Source: CAZHOV01 sp964534315
GTDB lineage: Bacteria > Bacteroidota > Bacteroidia > Chitinophagales > Saprospiraceae
Length of the DNA: 38,118 nucleotides
NCBI GenBank assembly: GCA_964534315.1
Contig: CAZHOV010000034.1
Location: forward strand, 1 to 38,118
Direction of reading: 5' to 3'
In this document: positions 17,830 through 25,766 of the stretch, one piece after another
Position numbering within the stretch: the first letter of the stretch is position 1
How the letters are laid out: each line of letters opens with the position of its first letter
Made by a program: the position numbers and the translations under genes
Notes under the pieces: generated by a model
What the model was told of the DNA's origin: nothing
The model's input: the letters and a program-made list of their open reading frames with translations, nothing else
Databases searched by the model: none

Positions 17830-17849
17830 CAAAGGTATCAACAAAGGTA
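17830..17849 (-). promoter_or_regulatory. Tandem -7 boxes (TACCTTTG x2) for the STAS-rnz operon
   Basis: On the minus strand TACCTTTG occurs twice (17842-17849 and 17830-17837), each a perfect match to the Bacteroidota TAnnTTTG -7 element. A clear -33 TTG was not found. The leader would be about 75-90 nt. Confidence 0.6.
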
Positions 17850-18289
17850 GATTAAATCCTAATATTTTCGAATTGTTTTACCACTTGTCAGACGATTTAT
17901 GGGTAATTTTCCATAGTTTTTAAACCCATCTCTCCTAATCTTGTTTTATTGCCGATGTTAATCAATTCGAAAACAGCAATTTATTTGCCAAACCGATAAA
18001 ATGCTGCCAAAAAATGTGTTTTTATATTGACCAGATGCACCATATTTCCGTAAGTTATAAGAAAATGTTAAAACTAGAGGCCTGGAGATGGCGATTTGGC
18101 AGGAATTAATCTTGGCATTATTTTTTAGGAAATATAAATATAATAATTATCAACAATTGATAAACATCTTTTGTAATTTTAATAATAAATCTTAATATTG
18201 TTTGGGTAGTCAAGTCATTGTAATTTCTTTATTCAGCTATTTTGTGGCCTCACTACTTAAAACTATTGAAACGTTATCAATAAACTATT
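17850..18289. other. Intergenic region between divergent STAS and clpC genes
   Basis: About 440 bp of AT-rich sequence without a gene. No CIRCE or CtsR-type operator was seen upstream of clpC. TATTTTG at 18238-18244, about 45 nt before the clpC ATG, is a weak promoter candidate. Confidence 0.5.
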
Positions 18290-20827
18290 ATGAATAGAAA
18301 GTTTTCACCGAAAGTAAAACAGATCATTTCCAGAAGCCGTGATGAAGCGATCCGACTAGGACATGATTATATAGGGACAGAACATCTATTATTAGGGATA
18401 ATGAAAGATGCGGAGGGATTGGCAGTAAAAGTATTGCAATCTCTAGACGTGGATTCGGAAGAATTGCAGCAAACTATTGAGCGTTCTATCCGTAGAAGAT
18501 CCACGAATAAAGCTGCCGTCAATATCGGAAATCTTCCCTTTAATAAACAGGCGGAGAAGGTGCTTAAGGTTACCTTCCTTGAAGCAAAGATGTTGAAAAA
18601 TGAGGAAATATGCCCTGAACATGTGCTTTTATCCATCTTAAAGCACAAGGACAATCTGGCTTCAAGAATTCTTCAACAGTTTGATGTCGATTATGACATT
18701 TATAAGTCTGAACTCGAGTTTGTTCGTCAAGAGCAAGACTTCAATTCACCTGACATTTTTGGCCAAACACCCTCCGATCCAGAAGATTCCTACGAGGAAG
18801 AAGAAAGCCAAATGGGCCGGTTCCCTCGTAAGGGCGGTGCTAAATCGCGCACTCCCGTACTAGATAACTTCGGAAGGGATATTACCAAACTGGCTGATGA
18901 AGGTAAACTTGACCCCATCATCGGGCGTGAAAATGAAATCGAACGGGTATCTCAAATTCTTAGCCGAAGAAAGAAAAATAATCCCATCCTCATCGGTGAG
19001 CCCGGTGTTGGTAAAACAGCTATCGTTGAAGGGCTGGCATTACGAATTATTCAAAAGAAAGTATCTCGCACTTTATTCAATAAGCGGATCGTAATGCTTG
19101 ACTTGGCTGCACTTGTTGCCGGAACAAAATACCGGGGCCAGTTTGAGGAACGCATGAAAGCTATCATGGGCGAGCTGGAAAAGTCAAGAGACGTGATCTT
19201 GTTTATCGACGAAATTCATACAATCGTTGGTGCAGGTGGTGCTACCGGTTCGCTGGATGCTTCTAACATCTTTAAGCCTGCTTTAGCAAGAGGAGAACTA
19301 CAGTGTATCGGCGCTTCTACCCTTGACGAATACCGACAACATATCGAGAAAGATGGCGCTTTAGATCGTCGTTTCCAAAAAGTAATGGTCGATCCGCCAA
19401 CAGCGGAAGAAGCCATGAATATTCTTGAAAATATCAAACCTAAATACGAAGAGTTTCACAATGTTTCTTATGAAGATGAAGCGATCAAAGCCTGCGTGAA
19501 ACTTAGTGACCGCTACATCAGCGACCGCTTTCTTCCCGATAAGGCTATTGACGTGCTCGATGAGGTAGGCGCCCGTGTTCACCTCAAAAATATTCACGTC
19601 CCTAAGCATGTCGAAGACCTGGAAAAGGAAATCGAGAAACTTAAGGAAATGAAAAATCAGGCGGTCAAAAACCAGCAGTACGAAAAAGCGGCTGATCTGA
19701 GGGATAATGAATCCAAACTGACCCGCCAACTTGAAATCGCTAAGGTAGAGTGGGAAGAGCAGGCAAAAACCATGCGCTACCCCGTCAACGAAGAGGATAT
19801 CGCAGAAGTGGTTTCTATGATGACCGGAATACCGGTCAAGCGGGTTGCTCAAAATGAAAGTAAGAAACTGGTTGGTATGTCTGATGACCTAAAAGATGTA
19901 ATCATTGGACAAAATGAAGCCATCGAAAAAATCACCAAAGCAATTCAGCGTAATCGCGTAGGACTGAAGGATCCCTCCAAGCCCATTGGCTCTTTCATTT
20001 TCTTAGGCCCGACGGGTGTCGGTAAAACAGAATTGGCGAAAGCACTTGCACGCTATATCTTTGATTCTGAAGATGCCCTGGTCCGAATCGATATGTCTGA
20101 ATACATGGAGAAATTCTCCGTGAGCCGCTTGATCGGTGCGCCTCCGGGCTATGTTGGCTATGAAGAAGGCGGACAGTTGACCGAAAAAGTCAGAAGAAAG
20201 CCTTACTCTGTTATCCTTTTAGATGAGATCGAAAAAGCACACCCTGATGTTTATAATATTCTGCTTCAGGTGCTGGATGACGGACAATTGACGGACGGGC
20301 TCGGAAGAAGAGTGGATTTTAAAAATGCTCTTATCATTATGACCTCCAATATTGGAGTAAGAGATCTTAAAGACTTCGGTCAGGGATTAGGTTTTGCCAC
20401 TAAGGCAAGACAAGAAGCTGCTGATGATCACGCCAAAGGTGTTATCCAAAATGCTCTTAAGCGAACCTTTTCTCCGGAATTCTTGAACAGAATTGATGAT
20501 ATCGTTATCTTTAACAGCCTTAATCAGGATGATATCTTTAAAATTATCGATATCTCTCTTCAAGACCTATATCGACGATTACATGAGATGGGGGGCTATG
20601 CATTAGAATTGGATGAAGAAGCGAAAAAGTTTGTTTCGGAAAAAGGCTATGATCCTAAATTTGGAGCAAGACCTTTGCATAGAGCCATTCAAAAGTATAT
20701 TGAAGATCCATTAGCAGAATTTATCCTCAATAACAACCCTGAAGAAGGCACTGTCCTCAACGCAGTACTCAATGAGGATAAAGACGGGCTGAATATTATC
20801 GCAAAAGAAGAAGAAGTAGGGTCTTAA
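18290..20827 (+). CDS. clpC: ATP-dependent Clp protease ATP-binding subunit ClpC
   Basis: Hsp100 AAA+ unfoldase that feeds proteins to ClpP. Order of domains in 845 residues: two Clp N repeats (1-150), first AAA+ with Walker A GEPGVGKTA at about 236, a UVR/coiled middle segment (KNQQYEKAADLRDNE, near 465) that distinguishes ClpC from ClpB and ClpA, second AAA+ with Walker A GPTGVGKTE at about 573, and the C-terminal D2-small domain. No ClpS-type or kinase (mcsB) genes are nearby. It ends in a 19-bp stem terminator at 20846. Confidence 0.95.
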   Translation: MNRKFSPKVKQIISRSRDEAIRLGHDYIGTEHLLLGIMKDAEGLAVKVLQSLDVDSEELQQTIERSIRRRSTNKAAVNIGNLPFNKQAEKVLKVTFLEAKMLKNEEICPEHVLLSILKHKDNLASRILQQFDVDYDIYKSELEFVRQEQDFNSPDIFGQTPSDPEDSYEEEESQMGRFPRKGGAKSRTPVLDNFGRDITKLADEGKLDPIIGRENEIERVSQILSRRKKNNPILIGEPGVGKTAIVEGLALRIIQKKVSRTLFNKRIVMLDLAALVAGTKYRGQFEERMKAIMGELEKSRDVILFIDEIHTIVGAGGATGSLDASNIFKPALARGELQCIGASTLDEYRQHIEKDGALDRRFQKVMVDPPTAEEAMNILENIKPKYEEFHNVSYEDEAIKACVKLSDRYISDRFLPDKAIDVLDEVGARVHLKNIHVPKHVEDLEKEIEKLKEMKNQAVKNQQYEKAADLRDNESKLTRQLEIAKVEWEEQAKTMRYPVNEEDIAEVVSMMTGIPVKRVAQNESKKLVGMSDDLKDVIIGQNEAIEKITKAIQRNRVGLKDPSKPIGSFIFLGPTGVGKTELAKALARYIFDSEDALVRIDMSEYMEKFSVSRLIGAPPGYVGYEEGGQLTEKVRRKPYSVILLDEIEKAHPDVYNILLQVLDDGQLTDGLGRRVDFKNALIIMTSNIGVRDLKDFGQGLGFATKARQEAADDHAKGVIQNALKRTFSPEFLNRIDDIVIFNSLNQDDIFKIIDISLQDLYRRLHEMGGYALELDEEAKKFVSEKGYDPKFGARPLHRAIQKYIEDPLAEFILNNNPEEGTVLNAVLNEDKDGLNIIAKEEEVGS

Positions 20828-20845
20828 ATAGATAAATGTAATACC

Positions 20846-20897
20846 GCAATAGTTTGAGGTTGGTTCAACAGTATTTGGACCAACCTCAAACTATTGC
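20846..20897 (+). terminator. Long-stem hairpin after clpC
   Basis: A perfect 19-bp stem (20846-20864 with 20879-20897, arms GCAATAGTTTGAGGTTGGT and complement) with a 14-nt loop lies 19 nt after the clpC stop. No strong T-run follows, so it may also protect the 3' end. Confidence 0.7.
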
Positions 20898-21016
20898 TGC
20901 GGAAGTTATAGTGCCTTGAAGCACTCCTAATACTTCAAAACATCATCTTTTATCATTACTTCATGAAAAGGATTGGTTGAAGAAAATTTCTTTTATTAAG
21001 AAAATTCCTTATTTTT

Positions 21017-21096
21017 AAAGTTCTTTCGGAACTTTTCCAAATATTTTTACAGTTGACTAATTGTAAATCTTCGGGAAGATCCGAAAATATTAATAT
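21017..21096 (+). promoter_or_regulatory. Structured leader of infC
   Basis: Within the 300-bp spacer before infC there are hairpins AAAGTTC-tttcg-GAACTTT (near 21017-21035), ATCTTC-GG-GAAGAT (near 21067-21080) and an alternative TTCGG/CCGAA pairing that overlaps it. The overlap allows mutually exclusive folds. This is only suggestive of leader regulation. Confidence 0.35.
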
Positions 21097-21128
21097 ATAA
21101 TTTCATTTTTTAATAAAAAACTATTCAT

Positions 21129-21737
21129 TTGGCAAAAAATACTCGTTTTAACAACAGAAACAAACCGAAAAAATTTCAATATCGTACAAACCACCACATA
21201 AGAGTTCCTGAAATAAGACTAGTTGGTGACAATCTAGATGAAGTGAGTGAAGTAGCTGGTCGAAAAGTAGAATCTGACATTTATCCTACCTCAAAAGTTC
21301 GGGCTTGGGCAGATGCTATGGATCTTGACTTGGTTGAAATTTCTCCTAAAGCAAAACCTCCGGTTTGCAGAATAATTGATTTTAAGAAATTCCTCTATGA
21401 TAAGAAAAAGAAGGAAAAGGAAATCAAAGCGAAAGCTGTAAAAACCGTAGTGAAAGAAATTCGTTTTGGCCCGAATACAGACGATCATGACTTCAATTTC
21501 AAATTAAATCACGCCAAAAAGTTCTTGCAAGATGGCGCTAAGGTAAAAGCCTATGTGCATTTTAAAGGACGTACCATCGTCTTTAAAGATCGTGGAGAAC
21601 TATTATTGCTTCGGTTTTTAAAAGAACTGGAAGAATTTGGCTCCGCAGAACGGCTGCCTAAATTAGAGGGTAGAAGAATGAACGTTATCGTGTCGCCTAA
21701 GAAAGTATCAAAAGGTAAATCCAAAAGCAAAACTTAA
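21129..21737 (+). CDS. infC: Translation initiation factor IF-3
   Basis: IF-3 binds the 30S subunit and checks start-codon and initiator-tRNA pairing. The 202 residues show the N-domain (IRVPEIRLVGDNLDEVSEV), the linker, and the C-domain (VKEIRFGPNTDDHDFNFKL, AKKFLQDGAKVKAYVHFKGR), plus a lysine/serine-rich tail. The start is not AUG: an in-frame stop TAA lies at 21114, and the only options before the conserved region are TTG at 21129 or ATT at 21123. The first in-frame ATG is about 60 codons in, inside the N-domain. Non-AUG start of infC is known as an autoregulatory device (AUU in E. coli). The usual neighbours thrS, rpmI and rplT are absent; the gene stands alone with its own terminator. 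Confidence 0.93.
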   Translation: MAKNTRFNNRNKPKKFQYRTNHHIRVPEIRLVGDNLDEVSEVAGRKVESDIYPTSKVRAWADAMDLDLVEISPKAKPPVCRIIDFKKFLYDKKKKEKEIKAKAVKTVVKEIRFGPNTDDHDFNFKLNHAKKFLQDGAKVKAYVHFKGRTIVFKDRGELLLLRFLKELEEFGSAERLPKLEGRRMNVIVSPKKVSKGKSKSKT

Positions 21738-21754
21738 TCAGCTCGCATATACAA

Positions 21755-21796
21755 AAAACATGATCCCGCATTAAAGATAATGCGGGATCATGTTTT
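21755..21796. terminator. Bidirectional terminator between infC and rhodanese gene
   Basis: A perfect 19-bp stem (21755-21773 and 21778-21796) with AAGA loop; A-run on the left and TTTT on the right, so it serves both converging transcripts. Confidence 0.9.
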
Positions 21797-21800
21797 CGCA

Positions 21801-22103
21801 TTAATCCCCAAATACCGCTCTCCACTCTACCACTCCGCCCTGTAAATTTTTTACATCGTCAAAACCAGCCTGCATTAATAACTGCTGAGCCAAGCCACTC
21901 CTGATTCCCGACCTGCAATAAACAACAATCTCCTTTTGCTTGTAAGGCTCAAGCTCCGAAATATGAGCAGGAATATCTCCAAGCGGGATCAACTGCCCTC
22001 CGATATTAAACTCTTGATTCTCAAGTTGTTCTCTAACATCCAACAAGAAGAGATCTTCGTTTGCATCTAACTTGCGCTTTAATTCTTGTACTGTAATAAT
22101 CAT
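21801..22103 (-). CDS. Rhodanese-like domain protein
   Basis: A 100-residue single rhodanese domain with active-site loop YCRSGIRS (Cys63) and the CH2A-type N-terminal LLDVREQLENQEFNIGG. This class transfers sulfane sulfur or acts in persulfide metabolism (GlpE/PspE-like size). No partner gene reveals the pathway. It lies about 100 bp after the end of the T9SS gene on the same strand and may be cotranscribed with it. Confidence 0.9.
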   Translation of the reverse strand: MIITVQELKRKLDANEDLFLLDVREQLENQEFNIGGQLIPLGDIPAHISELEPYKQKEIVVYCRSGIRSGLAQQLLMQAGFDDVKNLQGGVVEWRAVFGD

Positions 22104-22203
22104 TTTTTGTATGGTATTTTATTAACTAGAGGATACAAGCCCCATTGTTACCACAATTTAGCATCAAAAGGGCATTTAACCGATGATAAATTTCATCCAA
22201 AAC

Positions 22204-24726
22204 TCAAAATTTTGTCACTATTTGCTTAAATACCTGACTCCTTCCCGTTGCCGATTCGGTGATTTTTATCACGTACATACCTTGTTGTAAATTTGAGATG
22301 TTTATCTGTCTGTTTAGGACTTGCTCTACAACCAGTTGTCCCATTTGATTAAAAATACTTAACTGGTAATCATCATATTGGTTAAACAAAGGCAACTCTA
22401 CTGTTAACCAATTGGAGGCAGGATTTGGATAAATGGTTATCCCGGTCAATTCCTCTGGTATTTCGTCTATATTATTAGGGGTGCTTACCGGAGTATCGGA
22501 GCCGAAGATGGGTCTGATCATTACAGCTCCATTAAATTGAGTAGGGGCAACTTCCGCCAAATTTTCCCACCCCTCTCCGATATTGATGTAGGTAAATTCC
22601 TTTGCCTCAGGGTTATTTTTATCAAAACCAATGGATAACCCCTCCAAGTCATTGGAGGCTTGTTGTATGCCAATGTACACTTTTCCTGCTGGTAAAGCAA
22701 TGGGTTCTGGATCAACTCCCAGATCATCTCTTAATACATAAGTAGTAAAACCGTGAAGCGTGTCGAAGATTTCATTTGCATAAAAAGGGTTTTGGAAAAT
22801 GATCTCATGCTCAGGTGAATTATCAATGGTATCAACCCAAATCCTAAAATTGAATAACTGATCGGAGGCATTACTATAAAAATGAGGAAAGTTTACAGCA
22901 ATACCTCTAAGGCTATCCGGCACATTTAACTGGAATTCCAGAGCAATTTCAGCACCCGCTTTTTTGACAACCAGGTGGCTTTCAGAGATACCATCATCGT
23001 AAGCAAAGTAATTTCCAAAAATCGTTGATTGCTCTACCGTATCATTTCTTAGAATAGCTTCAAATCCGGGTTGAGAGTTTTGAACAATACCTGAAACAAA
23101 GCTGTATTCGGTAATGAACCGGTAATCCCCGGTATCGGGAAATTGATTTTGAAAATTACTAATATAATCATTGGTCTGTGTCAGATTTCGGATATCAATA
23201 TATTCTTGAGAAGGAGGAAAAGACGGAGGCGGCTCAAGCAGGGTGATAAATTGCCCCGGGATCAGCCCGGAAATTCCGGTAGTTTCCTCCCTCAGGGTAA
23301 TCCGGCCATTTCCGGATAGCTGATTGGTTTGAGTGAATAAATTCCGGATACTCACGTCGAAAACCGTTCCGATTTCTCCGCCTACATTGGCCTTAAAATG
23401 TTTCCAGGGCATGCTGGTGTAGCGCTTCAGCATACTCCCGGGGGTTGTTGTAAAGGCCAAGTCATCAGAGATCCCTACCGGGAAACTCGCGCGCTCCTCG
23501 ACGATGACATAATCTAAATTCCACAATTCTACTAATCCGGTATTTCCAGAAAGATTCCGGAACCGAAATTGGAACCCGTCATATTGAAAAGAGGGAGGAA
23601 TAACAAGCGCCTTAAACTGAAAATCCGGAACCGAATCAATGGGGACAAAATTTTCAATTCCTCCATAACTATCCCATCTTCTCCAGACTCCATCAGGTTG
23701 TTTTAATTCCAGGATCAAGGAGTCGGGGCCATCTGGACGGATACCTCTTCCTTTGGGCTGAACCCAGAAGGTAATATAGACTTGATTCGAAGGATCATCT
23801 GGTCTGGAATCCATATAAATAGAGGTCAATACATCTGAAGAACCCTGTCCCCCAAAATAAGGACTCCCCTTTTCATCAACGCCGTCAAAAGTTGCTACGC
23901 CTACAGAGGGTTCGCGGTCGCTAAAGCCATTATTGACAAATGTATGTTTGTCGAGCCAATGCGTTCCAGCCGGATAGGGGCCAGCGTAAGAAAAATCATC
24001 CATAAAAGGCAGGTCGAGGGTATCTTGTTGAATTTGAAAAGGATAGACCACCGTATCAGCAATACAAGTGCGATCGTTTATTGTTATGCAAATCGTATCA
24101 AAACCGGCAAAGCGCTTAGCGGTGTAAAAAATTTCACTTTTACGCAAGATCAAGTGGCTAAGTAAAGGGTCATTACACTCAAGAGATATAAGGTGACTAA
24201 ACTGGACAGGTAAATTGGAGGTGTCTGCATCAATAAAGAGTTCTTCCTCGGCCTCAACTATGGTAAGAGGTTCCGTCGTGTAGGTAAGCGGACGGGTAAC
24301 GACATAGTCAAAACGCAGCGTATCGCAGGTACCACTAGAGAAGCAACGGAGTAATTTGATTTCTTCCCGACCATATTCCACGCCGGTATCGGAGGTATAT
24401 ACCAGGCATGTATCAGCCTGAAGGGCTACCGTTCCAAACTCGGCATCTGCACAATTTACACAAGTTGTCGTAGCAGAAGGAGGTAGAATATCGGTATCCA
24501 GACAATTGGTATTGACTTCCCCTGAGACAATACAGATTTGATTGTCATTAATAACAACCGATTGATTGGAAATAGCGGGCAAGGGAAACTTTTTGGCACG
24601 CTCGTTTTCCAAGGACTGGTAATGAGATTGCAAAACGTTGTTATAGGTAGGTCCTACTTCTTCAATAACTTGGGCAAGTCCAGTTGCGGAAATCAAGAAA
24701 AAAAGTGGTAAAAAAATATAGCGCAT
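22204..24726 (-). CDS. Secreted protein with T9SS type A sorting domain
   Basis: An 840-residue protein with a signal peptide (MRYIFLPLFFLISATGLAQ) and a C-terminal type IX sorting domain (ITIYPNPASNWLTVELP, ISNLQQGMYVIKI, ending QIVTKF). The middle contains immunoglobulin-like or cadherin-like beta-rich stretches, cysteine pairs near residues 70-140, and a jelly-roll-like segment starting at FMDDFSYAGPYP (about 240), which is frequent in Bacteroidota surface proteins. No catalytic motif was recognised. It is 131 bp downstream of the PASTA gene on the same strand. The function is unknown, likely cell-surface or gliding-related. Confidence 0.85.
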   Translation of the reverse strand: MRYIFLPLFFLISATGLAQVIEEVGPTYNNVLQSHYQSLENERAKKFPLPAISNQSVVINDNQICIVSGEVNTNCLDTDILPPSATTTCVNCADAEFGTVALQADTCLVYTSDTGVEYGREEIKLLRCFSSGTCDTLRFDYVVTRPLTYTTEPLTIVEAEEELFIDADTSNLPVQFSHLISLECNDPLLSHLILRKSEIFYTAKRFAGFDTICITINDRTCIADTVVYPFQIQQDTLDLPFMDDFSYAGPYPAGTHWLDKHTFVNNGFSDREPSVGVATFDGVDEKGSPYFGGQGSSDVLTSIYMDSRPDDPSNQVYITFWVQPKGRGIRPDGPDSLILELKQPDGVWRRWDSYGGIENFVPIDSVPDFQFKALVIPPSFQYDGFQFRFRNLSGNTGLVELWNLDYVIVEERASFPVGISDDLAFTTTPGSMLKRYTSMPWKHFKANVGGEIGTVFDVSIRNLFTQTNQLSGNGRITLREETTGISGLIPGQFITLLEPPPSFPPSQEYIDIRNLTQTNDYISNFQNQFPDTGDYRFITEYSFVSGIVQNSQPGFEAILRNDTVEQSTIFGNYFAYDDGISESHLVVKKAGAEIALEFQLNVPDSLRGIAVNFPHFYSNASDQLFNFRIWVDTIDNSPEHEIIFQNPFYANEIFDTLHGFTTYVLRDDLGVDPEPIALPAGKVYIGIQQASNDLEGLSIGFDKNNPEAKEFTYINIGEGWENLAEVAPTQFNGAVMIRPIFGSDTPVSTPNNIDEIPEELTGITIYPNPASNWLTVELPLFNQYDDYQLSIFNQMGQLVVEQVLNRQINISNLQQGMYVIKITESATGRSQVFKQIVTKF

Positions 24727-24857
24727 AATTAAAAAATTAAAGATTATATCCTTGTTTAAAATAATTCAACGCCCTGTTGGTTTTTAAATTATTGATAAAT
24801 TTAAAGAACGCCCCAAAAGGACAAATACCATTCAAATCACTATTTAGGTTTGGGAAT

Positions 24858-25766
24858 TTAAAAATTGGTAGAATTATCTCTTATCTCGCTGTTATCTTCC
24901 AGTACGGGGTCTGTTTCTCCACATTGAGAAGGCAAGGACTGCGTTAAGTAAAGATCTATTTGTTCGCCTTTTCCGATAATTTTTCCGGGCTCGTAAGCAG
25001 GCACTTGTTTATAAACGTAGGCCGAAAAGCGATCAGTTACAGACACATCCTCGACTACATTACCGACCAATAAATTATAGCTACCCAACATAAACTTGGC
25101 AGCATCATATTTTTTACAAACCAAGCTGGGCAAATTGACCGAACTGCTTGTACGAGTCGTTACAACCACTTCAACCGTACTTCCCTCAGGTACTTCAAAA
25201 TTTTTATTGATCTTCCTGGTGATCTCCTCTCCTTCATAAAATACTCTCAGAATCGTGTTCGACTCATAATCAACACTAAAAACCTCTCTTTTTACCTCCA
25301 CCTTTATATTATGGTGTTCGCATTTAGATCTAAAGCGGTTAAAATCATCATTCCCCCCGGTCAACTTGGGAAGTGAACGCATAGGAGGCTCTTTTTTAGT
25401 GATCGTCAGGTAAATACTTCTATTTTTCTTCACCCGCGAAAAAGGCTTGGGGCTTTGCTCGGTCACGATATGCGGACCAATTTCTTTGTCATAAACGCTG
25501 GAGTCGTTAATAATAATTTGGAAGCTTCTGGACTTCGCCAGTTTAATGGCATCTTCTAGCGCCATACGTTCGTAATTATGAACTTGTAAGGAATTTCCGT
25601 GATTGGTGTAGCATTTGAGCCACCAAAAAGAGAGGATGATTATAAATCCAAACACTCCGATGATCCCTCCGAAGTTTTTTAGAAAAGTAGAACTGGTTAA
25701 AAACCAAACGATTTCTCTTAAGATGGGTCTAATGCGCTCCCAAATTCTATTGAGTTGTTCTTTCAT
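24858..25766 (-). CDS. Membrane-anchored PASTA-domain protein
   Basis: A 302-residue protein with a cytoplasmic N-terminus, one transmembrane helix (about residues 33-50, GIIGVFGFIIILSFWW) and three PASTA-like repeats outside (about 62-125, 128-205, 207-277), recognisable from the A-x-x-x-L/A helix followed by G-x-V and PG-x-I/V-x-KG motifs such as YEPGKIIGKGEQIDLYL. There is no kinase domain, unlike PknB-type proteins. PASTA domains bind peptidoglycan or muropeptides in the known families. Its start lies inside the last codons of the double ligase gene (20-bp overlap), so translation is coupled. From memory, ddl followed by a PASTA gene is a conserved pair in Bacteroidota, often followed by an RluD-type synthase, which is absent here. 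Confidence 0.9.
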   Translation of the reverse strand: MKEQLNRIWERIRPILREIVWFLTSSTFLKNFGGIIGVFGFIIILSFWWLKCYTNHGNSLQVHNYERMALEDAIKLAKSRSFQIIINDSSVYDKEIGPHIVTEQSPKPFSRVKKNRSIYLTITKKEPPMRSLPKLTGGNDDFNRFRSKCEHHNIKVEVKREVFSVDYESNTILRVFYEGEEITRKINKNFEVPEGSTVEVVVTTRTSSSVNLPSLVCKKYDAAKFMLGSYNLLVGNVVEDVSVTDRFSAYVYKQVPAYEPGKIIGKGEQIDLYLTQSLPSQCGETDPVLEDNSEIRDNSTNF

